Assembly (NCBI RefSeq): GCF_900110135.1
Contig: NZ_FOCO01000001.1
Coordinates: 1-64,000, forward strand
DNA: 64,000 nucleotides
Origin: Pseudorhodobacter antarcticus
Lineage (GTDB): Bacteria; Pseudomonadota; Alphaproteobacteria; Rhodobacterales; Rhodobacteraceae
Direction of reading: 5' to 3'
Shown: one piece after another, positions 47,830-56,396 of the stretch
Layout: each line of letters opens with the position of its first letter
Position numbering within the stretch: position 1 is the stretch's first letter
The notes under the pieces: model-generated
Seen by the model: the letters and a program-made list of their open reading frames with translations, nothing else
Database searches by the model: none
What the model was told of the DNA's origin: nothing
Program-made: the position numbers and the translations under genes

Positions 47830-48690
47830 ATGACCCCCGCACCGCATGACGATCCCAAAACGCTTGTCTCCACCGAATGGCTGGCCCAACACCTCAAAGA
47901 CCCCGATCTGCGCATTATTGATGCGTCTTGGCACATGCCCACAGCGGCCCGTGATGCGCGCGCCGAATATACCACCTGCCACATCCCCGGCGCGCGGTTT
48001 TTCGATATCGAAGACATCTCTGATCACCGCTCCGACCTGCCCCACATGGCCCCCCCGGTTGAAAAATTCATCAGCCGGATGCGCGCGATGGGTGTGGGCG
48101 ATGGGCACCAAGTGGTGGTTTATGACAGCACGGGCCTGTTTTCCGCCGCCCGCGTGTGGTGGACGCTGCGCTTGATGGGCAAAACCGATGTCGCCGTGCT
48201 GGACGGTGGCCTGCCCAAATGGCTGGCCGAGGGGCGCGAAGTCGAGGATTTGCCCCCCATGGTCCGCGACCGCCACATCACCGTGCAGCGCCAATCCGGA
48301 CTGGTCAAGGACGTGACCCAAGTGTCCGCCGCGTCCAAACTGGCGCAGGTCGAAATCATCGACGCCCGTGCGGCGGCAAGGTTCAAGGGCGAGGTGGCCG
48401 AACCACGCCCCGGTCTGCGCGCAGGCCATATCCCCAATTCAAAAAACCTGCCCTACACCGATTTGCTGGCAACTGACGGCACCCTAAAACAACCCGCGGC
48501 CCTGAAATCCGCGTTTGTGGCCGCTGGCATTGATCTGTCAAAACCCGCAATCACCACCTGCGGTTCGGGCGTCACGGCGGCCATTTTATCGCTGGGGCTG
48601 GAACGCATCGGCCACCGCGACCACGCGCTTTATGATGGCTCTTGGTCGGAATGGGGCATGTATGATGATCTGCCTATCGCCAAAGGCTGA
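47830..48690 (+). CDS. sseA: 3-mercaptopyruvate sulfurtransferase (tandem rhodanese)
   Basis: 286 aa, two rhodanese domains. N-terminal (inactive) domain has DLRIIDASWHMP and HIPGARFFDIEDISD; the C-terminal domain has the active-site Cys in TTCGSGVTAAILSLGLERIG, where CGSGVTA is the MST-type loop rather than thiosulfate sulfurtransferase. Start MTPAPHDDPK with AGGAGCCGACA upstream. Transfers sulfur from mercaptopyruvate. Confidence 0.9.
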   Translation: MTPAPHDDPKTLVSTEWLAQHLKDPDLRIIDASWHMPTAARDARAEYTTCHIPGARFFDIEDISDHRSDLPHMAPPVEKFISRMRAMGVGDGHQVVVYDSTGLFSAARVWWTLRLMGKTDVAVLDGGLPKWLAEGREVEDLPPMVRDRHITVQRQSGLVKDVTQVSAASKLAQVEIIDARAAARFKGEVAEPRPGLRAGHIPNSKNLPYTDLLATDGTLKQPAALKSAFVAAGIDLSKPAITTCGSGVTAAILSLGLERIGHRDHALYDGSWSEWGMYDDLPIAKG

Positions 48691-48712
48691 TTTAATTCAA
48701 AAAGGTTATCCC

Positions 48713-49897
48713 ATGCTGAACGCCCTGCACCCACAACCCCAAGATAAAATCCTGCAACTGATCCAGATGTTCAAGGATGATCCGCGCACGGATAAAATCG
48801 ACCTTGGGGTGGGGGTGTACAAGGATGCGACGGGCCTGACGCCCGTGATGCGCGCGGTCAAAGCCGCCGAAAAACAGCTGTGGGAAACCCAAGATACCAA
48901 AGCCTACACGGGCCTTGCGGGTGACCCCGCTTATGCCGCCGCCATGCAATCCATGCTGCTGGGCGATACCGTTCCCGCCGACCGTCTTTCCGCCATCGCC
49001 ACCCCCGGCGGTACCGGGGCCATTCGCCAAGCGTTGGAGTTGATCAAACTCGCCAGCCCACAGGCCACCGTCTGGCTGTCCAACCCCACATGGCCCAACC
49101 ACCCGTCCATCATCAAATATCTTGGTATGCCGATGGCCGAATACCGCTATTTCGACGACCAAACCCGCGGCGTCGATTTTGACGGCATGATGGCCGACTT
49201 GGCGGGCGTAAAACCGGGCGATGTGGTGCTGCTGCACGCTTGTTGCCATAACCCAACCGGGGCCAACCTAACCCTAAATCAATGGTCTGCCGTGGCAGAC
49301 AACTTGGAAAAAACCGGAGCAATCCCGTTCATCGACATCGCCTACCAAGGATTCGGTGATGGCCTTGATGCCGATGCAGCAGGCATGCGCCTTCTCGCCG
49401 CCCGCCTGCCCGAACTTCTTATCGCCGCGTCATGCTCCAAAAACTTCGGTATCTACCGCGAACGCACGGGCATCCTGATCGCCGTGTCGCCCCGCGCCGA
49501 TAAGCGCGCCGTGGTGCAGGGCAACCTCGCCTTTCTCAATCGCCAAAACTACAGCTTTCCGCCCGATCACGGCGCGCGGCTGGTCACGATGATTCTGAAT
49601 GACCCCACCCTGCGCGCCGATTGGCAGGCCGAACTCGAATCCATCCGCCTGAACATGCTGACCCTGCGCGCGTCGCTGGCTGCCGAGCTGCGCCGCCTCA
49701 CCAATTCTGATCGGTTTGATTTTCTGGGCCAGCATCGTGGCATGTTTTCGCGCCTTGGGGCCACGCCCGAACAGGTCGAAACCCTGCGCCGCGATCATGG
49801 GATTTACATGGTCAGCGACAGCCGCATGAACATCGCGGGCCTAAATGCCAAAACCGTGCCCATCCTTGCCGCTGCCATCATCGCCACGGGCATCTGA
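48713..49897 (+). CDS. aromatic amino acid / aspartate aminotransferase (class I, TyrB/AspC-type)
   Basis: 394 aa. PLP enzyme with DLGVGVYKDATGLTPVM and ACCHNPTGANLT, FIDIAYQGFGDG (Asp, Tyr), and the PLP lysine in ASCSKNFGIYRERTG. Arg386-type residue in DSRMNIAGLN. Closest to the tyrosine/phenylalanine transaminase TatA branch of Rhodobacterales. It starts 22 bp after sseA with AAAGG; possibly supplies 3-mercaptopyruvate or aromatic 2-oxo acids. Confidence 0.88.
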   Translation: MLNALHPQPQDKILQLIQMFKDDPRTDKIDLGVGVYKDATGLTPVMRAVKAAEKQLWETQDTKAYTGLAGDPAYAAAMQSMLLGDTVPADRLSAIATPGGTGAIRQALELIKLASPQATVWLSNPTWPNHPSIIKYLGMPMAEYRYFDDQTRGVDFDGMMADLAGVKPGDVVLLHACCHNPTGANLTLNQWSAVADNLEKTGAIPFIDIAYQGFGDGLDADAAGMRLLAARLPELLIAASCSKNFGIYRERTGILIAVSPRADKRAVVQGNLAFLNRQNYSFPPDHGARLVTMILNDPTLRADWQAELESIRLNMLTLRASLAAELRRLTNSDRFDFLGQHRGMFSRLGATPEQVETLRRDHGIYMVSDSRMNIAGLNAKTVPILAAAIIATGI

Positions 49898-50527
49898 ATG
49901 TTCGATGCAGTCATCTTCGACCTAGACGGCACGCTCTTGGATACCGAGGCGCTGACCCAAGCGGCGGGCATCAAGGCCTTTGCTGATTGCGGCGTCACCG
50001 TCGATCCCACCTTCCTGCACACCCTTATCGGGCGCGATGATAAAACAGGCGCGGGCATCATTCGCGCGCAGTTTCCCGATATGGATTTTGATGCATTTTC
50101 AATTGCTTGGACCTATCAAGTCACCACACATTACGCCGCAGGCATCCCCCTGAAACCCGGCACTCACGCCCTTCTCAGCGCGCTAAAACACCCCATCGCC
50201 CTCGCCACCTCCTCCAGCCGTGCGCAACTGGAATACAAGCTGTCTGTCACCGACATTGGGCCTTATTTCCAGCATTTCGTTACGGTGAACGATGTGCAAA
50301 ACGCCAAACCCGCCCCCGATCCCTTCCTGCTGGCCGCCCGCCTTTTGGGCGTCGACCCCACCCGCTGCGTCGCGTTCGAAGACAGCGAGGCGGGCGCGCA
50401 ATCGGCCCACAGCGCAGGCATGACCGTGGTGCAAATCCCCGACATCAACCCCGCCTCTGGCCGCTTTGCCCACCTTGTAGCACCCGACCTTTTAACTGGC
50501 GCACGCAAAATCGGCCTGCTGCCCTAG
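49898..50527 (+). CDS. HAD superfamily hydrolase, beta-phosphoglucomutase/GS1-like
   Basis: 209 aa. HAD motifs FDLDGTLLDTE (nucleophile Asp), LATSSSRAQLEYKL (motif II Ser), and KPAPDPFLLAARLLGVDPTRCVAFEDSEAG (motifs III/IV). An all-alpha cap follows residue 15. A small phosphate monoester or phosphosugar is the likely substrate. Starts immediately after the aminotransferase stop, so co-transcribed. Confidence 0.87.
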   Translation: MFDAVIFDLDGTLLDTEALTQAAGIKAFADCGVTVDPTFLHTLIGRDDKTGAGIIRAQFPDMDFDAFSIAWTYQVTTHYAAGIPLKPGTHALLSALKHPIALATSSSRAQLEYKLSVTDIGPYFQHFVTVNDVQNAKPAPDPFLLAARLLGVDPTRCVAFEDSEAGAQSAHSAGMTVVQIPDINPASGRFAHLVAPDLLTGARKIGLLP

Positions 50528-50562
50528 CGGCCTTGCGAATCCCCCGCACTCGTCCTATGTTA

Positions 50563-50666
50563 AGGGTGAGAGGTTGGCGCGGGCAGGTGCCTCGCCAACT
50601 TGGTCAGGTCCGGAAGGAAGCAGCCACAACGAGCCCCACTTGGGTCGATGTCCAGCCTCTCACCCC
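50563..50666 (+). ncRNA. ffs: 4.5S RNA (bacterial SRP RNA, small form)
   Basis: About 104 nt. The SRP core is clear: GGTCAGGTCCGGAAGGAAGC AGCC, containing the GGAA tetraloop and asymmetric bulge that bind Ffh. The outer helix pairs GGGTGAGAGG with CCTCTCACCC. It is not protein-coding despite an overlapping open frame. Ends at 50666 are inferred from the helix, plus or minus a few bases. Confidence 0.93.
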
Positions 50667-50700
50667 AACACGCGCGCGCGCCGCAAACGGGACGCACATC

Positions 50701-51774
50701 ATTAAAACAGACAGCCCCACACTTCTAACCCTCGGCTGGGGTGATGATTTCGCCGACCAACTGACGGTGGATGACGCAGGCCATATCCCCGCACGCGTAT
50801 CCCAAGTACACCGCGACCGCCTTGCCGTCCTCACCCCCGATGGCGCACGCGAGGTGGCGCTGCCCAACGGCCACCCTTCGGGCAGTTTTGCTGTGGGCGA
50901 TTGGGTGCTGATTTCGGCCAGCCAATCGGTGATGCAACGCCGCCTTGATCGGCGCAGCCTGCTGCAACGCCGGGTTCATTCCCGCGCGGGCAGTCGCAAT
51001 ATCGGCGAATACCGCCTCATCGGTGCCAACATCGACACGCTGTTTATCACCACATCCTGCAACGCCGATTTCAACGTGGCACGGGTGGAACGCTACCTGA
51101 CCCTCGCGCATGACGCAGGCGTTGAACCCGTGATTTTGCTCACCAAATCCGACATGGCCGACCACCCCGAAACATACCGCGATCAGGCCCAGGCGCTTGG
51201 CGCAAACCTTGCCGTGGTGCTGCTGGATGCCCACGCGCCCGATGTGCCCAACCGCCTTGCGCGGTGGACGGGCGCGGGCAAAACCGTGGCGCTGTCCGGC
51301 TCCTCTGGCGTGGGTAAAACCACGATCACCAACGCCCTAACAGGTATCGCCGCCGCCACCCAAGGGGTACGCGACGATGATCGCGGCCGCCACACCACAA
51401 CCGCCCGCCACCTTTACGCCCTGCCCACGGGCGGCTGGTTGATCGACACACCCGGCATCCGCGGCCTTGGCGTATCGGACGCAGCATCGGGCATCGACGC
51501 CACATTTGTCGAAATAACATCCCTCGCCGGCACCTGCAAATTCCGCAACTGCCTGCACGAAGGGGAACCCGGCTGCGCCGTCCAAGCCGCGATCACAGCG
51601 GGTCAGATTGACCCCGACCGCCTGTCACGCTGGCGCAAACTGACTGAGGAGGATGCGGTCAACACCGCCACATCAGGCGCCGCGATGGGCAAAGGCTATG
51701 GCATTTCCAAACGGTCCAAAACCACCGCTTTGGCGAAACAAGACAAAGCCGCGAACAAGCACAAAAAACGCTAA
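50701..51774 (+). CDS. rsgA: ribosome small-subunit biogenesis GTPase RsgA, unusual start
   Basis: About 357 aa. OB fold, then circularly permuted GTPase order: G4 LLTKSDMAD, G1 SGSSGVGKTTI, G3 DTPGIRGLG, and a C-terminal zinc motif CKFRNCLHEGEPGC. The frame is open through ffs. Between the SRP RNA and the first conserved residues (LGWGDDFADQL) there is no in-frame ATG, GTG or TTG. The only near-cognate codons are ATC (50698) and ATT (50701), about 30 bases after ffs. Start taken as ATT with low certainty. GTG at 50767 and ATG at 50932 would remove conserved sequence. Confidence 0.7.
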   Translation: MKTDSPTLLTLGWGDDFADQLTVDDAGHIPARVSQVHRDRLAVLTPDGAREVALPNGHPSGSFAVGDWVLISASQSVMQRRLDRRSLLQRRVHSRAGSRNIGEYRLIGANIDTLFITTSCNADFNVARVERYLTLAHDAGVEPVILLTKSDMADHPETYRDQAQALGANLAVVLLDAHAPDVPNRLARWTGAGKTVALSGSSGVGKTTITNALTGIAAATQGVRDDDRGRHTTTARHLYALPTGGWLIDTPGIRGLGVSDAASGIDATFVEITSLAGTCKFRNCLHEGEPGCAVQAAITAGQIDPDRLSRWRKLTEEDAVNTATSGAAMGKGYGISKRSKTTALAKQDKAANKHKKR

Positions 51775-51787
51775 CGCCTCGCCTGTC

Positions 51788-52237
51788 TTAATCTCGCGCC
51801 TGCAACGCCCAATCCATTTGCGCCTCCGTCTCCACCGCGCAGGGCCGCACGGCCCGCAACCGCGCCAGCGCATCTGCCTCCCCCGCCTCCTCCATAAACC
51901 GCAGCGCAATCATCCCGGTGCGCCCGCAGCCGCCCCGGCAATGGATCACAACCCGCCCGCCAACCTTCAAAACCGCGTGCAAATCACCCGACAGCCCTGC
52001 CCAATCGCCCACAGGCACGCCGTAATCCGCAATCTCAAACCACCGCTGCGCAATCCCGGCCGCCACCAGCGCGCCTTCCAGATCGGGCGACAGGGCAACC
52101 GCCTCTGCCTGTTCCACCAGCGTCAAAACCAAATCGGTGCGCCACGCCTGCAACGCCGCCACATCGCCCGCCTGCGGCAGCGCACACAGGCCCAACACCC
52201 CGCGCCCCATTGCAATTTCTGCCAGTTCAAACGCCAT
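51788..52237 (-). CDS. dual-specificity/tyrosine phosphatase-like protein
   Basis: 149 aa cysteine-dependent phosphatase fold. The P-loop HCRGGCGRTGM (Cx5R) carries the catalytic Cys-Arg, and ADYGVPVGDW precedes it with the general-acid Asp candidate. The first part LGLCALPQAGDVAALQAW resembles predicted protein-tyrosine phosphatases in alphaproteobacteria. Substrate unknown. It is convergent with rsgA and divergent from dnaX. Confidence 0.78.
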   Translation of the reverse strand: MAFELAEIAMGRGVLGLCALPQAGDVAALQAWRTDLVLTLVEQAEAVALSPDLEGALVAAGIAQRWFEIADYGVPVGDWAGLSGDLHAVLKVGGRVVIHCRGGCGRTGMIALRFMEEAGEADALARLRAVRPCAVETEAQMDWALQARD

Positions 52238-52330
52238 TTCACCCCCCGCTTTGCGCCAACCCTACCCCTTCGGGTGGACGCGCGGCAAGCGAACGCATAG
52301 ATTGCGGCAAGACGAATCCAAAGGAACCCT

Positions 52331-54082
52331 ATGTCCGATACGCCCGCCCCCGTTTATCAGGTCCTCGCCCGGAAATATCGGCCCGAAACCTTTGCCGATT
52401 TGGTGGGGCAAACGGCCATGGTCCGCACCTTGAAAAACGCCTTTGCGGCCGACCGTATCGCCCAAGCGTTTATCATGACCGGCATCCGGGGCACCGGCAA
52501 AACCACCACCGCGCGCATCATCGCCAAGGGGCTGAACTGCATCGGCCCCGATGGCAAAGGCGGCCCCACGACCGAACCCTGCGGCGTCTGCGACCAGTGC
52601 AAATCCATCATGGAAGGGCGCCATGTCGACGTAATGGAAATGGACGCCGCATCCCGCACCGGTGTCGATGACATCCGCGAAATCATCGCATCCGTCGCCT
52701 ACCGCGCCACATCGGCGCGCTATAAAATCTATATCATCGACGAAGTGCACATGCTGTCCAACAACGCCTTCAACGCCCTGTTGAAAACGCTGGAGGAGCC
52801 GCCGGCCCATGTGAAATTCATCTTTGCCACCACAGAAATTCGCAAGGTGCCCGTCACCGTTCTGTCGCGCTGCCAGCGTTTTGATTTGAAACGGATTGAG
52901 CCGGAGGTGATGATCGCCCTGCTGCAAAAAATCGCCGTTGGCGAAGGGGCGAGCATTTCCGACGACGCGCTGGCCCTGATCACCCGCGCCGCCGAAGGGT
53001 CCGCGCGCGATGCGACCAGTCTTTTGGACCAAGCGATCAGCCACGGCGCAGGCGAAACCACCGCCGATCAAGTGCGTGCGATGCTGGGGTTGGCCGACCG
53101 TGGCCGCGTGCTGGACCTGTTCGATATGGTCGTGCGCGGCGATGCGGCGGCGGCGCTGAATGAACTTGCGGGCCAATATGCGGATGGCGCGGACCCGATG
53201 GCTGTGCTGCGCGATCTGGCCGAGATTACGCATTGGCTGTCCGTCATCAAAATCACGCCCGAGGCAGCGGATGACCCGACCACCCCGCCGGATGAGCGTA
53301 CGCGCGGCCTTGATATGGCGGGGCGTTTGCCGATGCGGGTATTGACGCGGATGTGGCAAATGCTGCTGAAAGCTTTGGAGGAGGTGGCGCTGGCCCCCAA
53401 CGCGATCATGGCCGCCGAAATGGCCGTAATCCGCTTGACCCATGTGGCCGACCTGCCTGACCCAGAAAGCCTTATTCGCAAACTGCAAAATTCTGCGCCC
53501 ACGCCGATGCCTGTATCTGGCGGTGCCCCTGCGGGCGGTGGTGGCGGCATGGTTCATGCGACCACGCGGCTGCAAGGCCCGGCGATGGGGCCGGTGTCCG
53601 GCCCCGTGATGCAGGGCGGGCAGGCCACGGCGCTGGCGCTGGCCCCTGGCGCGTTGGAAAGCTATGTGACGTTTCAGCATGTCGTCGACCTTATCCGCGA
53701 ACGCCGCGACATGACCTTGTTGGTGGAGGTGGAAACCAACCTGCGGCTGGCGAAATATTCGCCAGGGCGGATTGAATTTGAACCCACGGACCGCGCCCCG
53801 CGCGACTTGGCGGCGCGGTTGGCGGGCAAATTGCAAGGCTGGACCGGGGCACGTTGGGCGGTGTCGGTGGTCAATACCGGTGGGGCCGCCACGATTGCCG
53901 AAGATCAGGACAAGGGCCGTGTTGCGGCTGAGGCGAAAGCGATGGAAAACCCGCTGGTGCAGGCTGTGTTTGCCGCCTTTCCGGGCGTGAAAATCAGCGC
54001 GCTGCGCCAGCCAGAGGTGGAGGCGGCGTTTGAGGCGCTGCCAGAAGTTGAAGATGAATGGGACCCGTTTGAGGAGGGCTGA
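52331..54082 (+). CDS. dnaX: DNA polymerase III subunits gamma and tau
   Basis: 583 aa. Clamp-loader AAA+ ATPase: Walker A GIRGTGKTTTARIIAKGL, zinc-binding CGVCDQCKSI, Walker B/DExx IIDEVHMLS, sensor FNALLKTLEEPP. A C-terminal tau-like domain follows a Gly/Ala-rich linker near residue 395. No obvious A-run plus pseudoknot for programmed frameshift to gamma was seen. First gene of dnaX-ybaB-recR. Start MSDTPAPVYQ with AAGGAACCCT. Confidence 0.95.
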   Translation: MSDTPAPVYQVLARKYRPETFADLVGQTAMVRTLKNAFAADRIAQAFIMTGIRGTGKTTTARIIAKGLNCIGPDGKGGPTTEPCGVCDQCKSIMEGRHVDVMEMDAASRTGVDDIREIIASVAYRATSARYKIYIIDEVHMLSNNAFNALLKTLEEPPAHVKFIFATTEIRKVPVTVLSRCQRFDLKRIEPEVMIALLQKIAVGEGASISDDALALITRAAEGSARDATSLLDQAISHGAGETTADQVRAMLGLADRGRVLDLFDMVVRGDAAAALNELAGQYADGADPMAVLRDLAEITHWLSVIKITPEAADDPTTPPDERTRGLDMAGRLPMRVLTRMWQMLLKALEEVALAPNAIMAAEMAVIRLTHVADLPDPESLIRKLQNSAPTPMPVSGGAPAGGGGGMVHATTRLQGPAMGPVSGPVMQGGQATALALAPGALESYVTFQHVVDLIRERRDMTLLVEVETNLRLAKYSPGRIEFEPTDRAPRDLAARLAGKLQGWTGARWAVSVVNTGGAATIAEDQDKGRVAAEAKAMENPLVQAVFAAFPGVKISALRQPEVEAAFEALPEVEDEWDPFEEG

Positions 54083-54084
54083 CG

Positions 54085-54429
54085 ATGCTGAAAGGTTTGG
54101 GCGGGCTGGGCGATATGGCCAAGATGATGAAAGCCGCGCAGGAAATGCAGGGCAAAATGGCCGAGATGCAAGAGGGGCTGGACCAGATCGTAGTGATCGG
54201 AGAAAGCGGTGCGGGGTTGGTGAAAGCGCGGGCCACGGCCAAGGGTGATTTGACCGGGCTGGAAATTGACCCGTCGATCTTTGTCGCGTCTGAAAAAGAG
54301 GTGGTGGAGGATTTGATCCTTGCCGCGATCAAGGATGCGCAGGGCAAGGCGCGCGACCGGGCACAATCTGAAATGAGCAAGCTGACCGAAGGTCTGGGCC
54401 TGCCGCCCGGCATGAAACTGCCGTTCTGA
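54085..54429 (+). CDS. ybaB: YbaB/EbfC family nucleoid-associated protein
   Basis: 114 aa. MLKGLGGLGDMAKMMKAAQEMQGKMAEMQEGLDQIVV begins with the amphipathic helix of the family, then the strand GKVTATAKGDLTGLEID-like region. Dimeric DNA-binding protein. Starts 2 bases after the dnaX stop (GAGGAGGGCTGACG ribosome site), in the conserved dnaX-ybaB-recR order. Confidence 0.94.
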   Translation: MLKGLGGLGDMAKMMKAAQEMQGKMAEMQEGLDQIVVIGESGAGLVKARATAKGDLTGLEIDPSIFVASEKEVVEDLILAAIKDAQGKARDRAQSEMSKLTEGLGLPPGMKLPF

Positions 54430-54432
54430 TTT

Positions 54433-55065
54433 ATGGCGGATACCCCAAGGTTTTCCAGCGCCCCCAAAGTTTCTGGCCCGCGCGACATTGAACAGTTGAT
54501 CGACCTGATGGCGCGGTTGCCGGGGCTGGGGCCACGGTCGGCGCGCCGTGCCGTGTTGATGCTGTTGAAAAAGCGGGGCGCGGTGATGGCCCCCTTGGCG
54601 CGCATCATGGCGGATGTGGCCGAAAATGCCCGCGATTGCCGCATTTGTGGCAATATCAGCGGGGCAGAGGTGTGTCAGATTTGCAGCGATGACAGGCGTG
54701 CCACTGGCGAGATTTGCGTGGTCGAGGATGTGGCCGATTTGTGGGCGATGGAACGGGGCCAAGCGTTCAAAGGGCGGTATCACATTCTGGGCGGCACCTT
54801 GTCGGCGTTGGATGCGATTGGGCCGGAGGAATTGCGGATTCCGGCGCTGGTGGCCCGCGTGGTGGATGAAGACGTGCGAGAGGTGATTTTGGCGCTGAAT
54901 GCGACCGTGGATGGGCAAACCACGGCCCATTATATCGCTGAGGTTTTGGACACCACCGGGGTTTCGGTGACCAGTCTGGCCCAAGGGGTGCCGATTGGCG
55001 GCGAGTTGGATTATTTGGATGATGGGACGATCGGGGCGGCATTGCGCGCGCGCAGGCGGTTTTGA
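54433..55065 (+). CDS. recR: recombination mediator RecR
   Basis: 210 aa. HhH region [17 protein letters not shown], the four-Cys zinc finger [16 protein letters not shown], and a Toprim domain with [13 protein letters not shown]. With RecFO, loads RecA at gaps. Starts 3 bp after ybaB. The frame ends at 55065 with the RRRF tail. Confidence 0.95.
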   Translation: MADTPRFSSAPKVSGPRDIEQLIDLMARLPGLGPRSARRAVLMLLKKRGAVMAPLARIMADVAENARDCRICGNISGAEVCQICSDDRRATGEICVVEDVADLWAMERGQAFKGRYHILGGTLSALDAIGPEELRIPALVARVVDEDVREVILALNATVDGQTTAHYIAEVLDTTGVSVTSLAQGVPIGGELDYLDDGTIGAALRARRRF

Positions 55066-55434
55066 TCGCGATAAAATCGCGCGCGATGCGCAGGACAACC
55101 TATTGACCTTAATAGGTTTTTGTTTTTCTGTTTACCAAATTTTAACGAATGGATCGCGATTTGGGCGCGATGTTCGCACCCTTTTGCCCGCCTGCGCGGC
55201 GGCGCAGTTGCACCCTTACACGCATGGCACGAAAAAAGGCCCGCAAACGGTGATTTTCTGGCATGGTAATTGCGCAAACTTACACTAGGGTAAATTGCCA
55301 AAGGTCGCCGTTGCGGATGGGTGGGGAAAAGTGGACCGGTATTCGCTAACCGAGTACTGGTGACGGGCGTAAGCCCCCCGGCCCATAGTCAAATTAGCCT
55401 TTGGCGGGCCATATGACACGCGGTTTGGAATGAA
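55066..55434. other. 369-bp intergenic region with hairpin, no gene
   Basis: No convincing coding frame. It holds AT-rich patches near 55100-55150 and 55265-55300 that could be promoters for the LytTR gene, and the hairpin annotated separately at 55335-55361. Confidence 0.4.
55335..55361 (+). promoter_or_regulatory. 11-bp RNA/DNA hairpin upstream of LytTR gene
   Basis: ACCGGTATTCG / CGAGTACTGGT pairs over all 11 bases as RNA with two G-U pairs, loop CTAAC. No T-run follows (TGACGGG), so it is not a rho-independent terminator. It is 73 bases before the LytTR ATG; candidate operator or leader structure. Confidence 0.5.
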
Positions 55435-56325
55435 ATGCATATTGTTTTCTTGAACGGCAACGAATTCAAAGGCAGCTGGCAGGATTTTATGCGCGCCTTG
55501 CGCCATCCGTTGTTCGTGGCGCTGATCCTTGGGATGACGGGCATCGTGTTTTTGCTGGGCCCGTATGACCATATTTTGCCGGACGCGGTGATCGCGCGGG
55601 TGTTGATCGTGGTGAGTTCGGTCTGCGTGTACATCGCCACCGCGGTTGCATGGGTCGCGCAGTCGCGCCGATGGGCATTCATGGCATTTTCATTCCCAAC
55701 ATTGCTGACGGCGGTGATGGTGACATCGCTGTGGGGCGTCAACATGAGCGTGGCAGCCGGGGGCCAAGCGATTGACGCGATGCAATGGGTGCAACTGATC
55801 GCGTTCAACATTGTTTTTTGCGTTGTTGGCGAACTGGTGCTGGCAAGCTTTTTGATCGAACGGATTGCGGCGGAAACGGGGATGAAGGCGCGCCCGATTC
55901 TGGCCTATGGCAGCGAGGAGGCCGCGAGGTTTGTGCCGCCCGCCGCAACTGAAATCGCAGCCAAAATTGCAACCGAAATCGCAGCCGAAATCGTACCAGA
56001 ATGGGCGGATATTTTGGGCGAAAAGCTGGCGATTGACCATATTTGGCACATCAAAGCTGAGGAGCATTATGTGGCCGTTGGGCTGCGCTGCGGGCGGTCG
56101 GTGCTGCTGCGTGGGCGGCTGGCCGATGCGATTGCACAACTGCCGCCGGGCGCGGGGATGCAGGTGCATCGCAGCCATTGGGTGGCGGTGGCAGCACTGG
56201 CAAAGGTGTGGCGCGCGCGGGAAGGGTGGCGGCTGCGGTTGCAAACCGGGCATGAAGTGCCGATTGCGCGCAACCGAACGGTGCAAGCCCGCGATTGGGC
56301 AACGGCGGTTTTGCAGGGCAAATAA
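55435..56325 (+). CDS. membrane-bound LytTR-domain transcriptional regulator
   Basis: 296 aa. Four hydrophobic helices within residues 25-150 (LFVALILGMTGIVFLLGP, VLIVVSSVCVYIATAVAW, AFMAFSFPTLLTAVMVTSLW, LIAFNIVFCVVGELVLASFL), then a linker with the Ala/Ile/Glu repeat TEIAAKIATEIAAEI, and a C-terminal LytTR domain (WHIKAEEHYVAVGL, LADAIAQLP, MQVHRSHWV). LytTR binds paired 9-bp repeats. No receiver domain or histidine kinase is adjacent, so membrane sensing by the TM part is inferred. Confidence 0.85.
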   Translation: MHIVFLNGNEFKGSWQDFMRALRHPLFVALILGMTGIVFLLGPYDHILPDAVIARVLIVVSSVCVYIATAVAWVAQSRRWAFMAFSFPTLLTAVMVTSLWGVNMSVAAGGQAIDAMQWVQLIAFNIVFCVVGELVLASFLIERIAAETGMKARPILAYGSEEAARFVPPAATEIAAKIATEIAAEIVPEWADILGEKLAIDHIWHIKAEEHYVAVGLRCGRSVLLRGRLADAIAQLPPGAGMQVHRSHWVAVAALAKVWRAREGWRLRLQTGHEVPIARNRTVQARDWATAVLQGK

Positions 56326-56339
56326 CGGCGGGAAGGCGC

Positions 56340-56373
56340 AAAAAAAAGCCCCCTGCACGCGCGGTGCAAGGGG
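56340..56373 (-). terminator. rho-independent terminator of trcR
   Basis: Minus-strand stem GCCCCTTGCAC / GTGCAGGGGGC around a GCGCG loop (56347-56373), followed by a T8 run (56339-56346 complement). Confidence 0.8.
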
Positions 56374-56396
56374 CGATAAAGCGGATGCGTGCCGGG

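Noticed and set aside
50107-50660. plus-strand coding through the SRP RNA into rsgA
   Set aside because: The SRP RNA core is unmistakable, and the HAD gene occupies the other frame; the extension is unlike RsgA.
52262-53836. 524-codon minus-strand frame across dnaX
   Set aside because: Antisense to dnaX, His/Arg/Gln-rich composition typical of shadow frames.
55435-56325. TEIAAKIATEIAAEI repeat as a tandem-repeat locus
   Set aside because: Only 2-3 imperfect units inside a coding linker; not a genomic repeat array.
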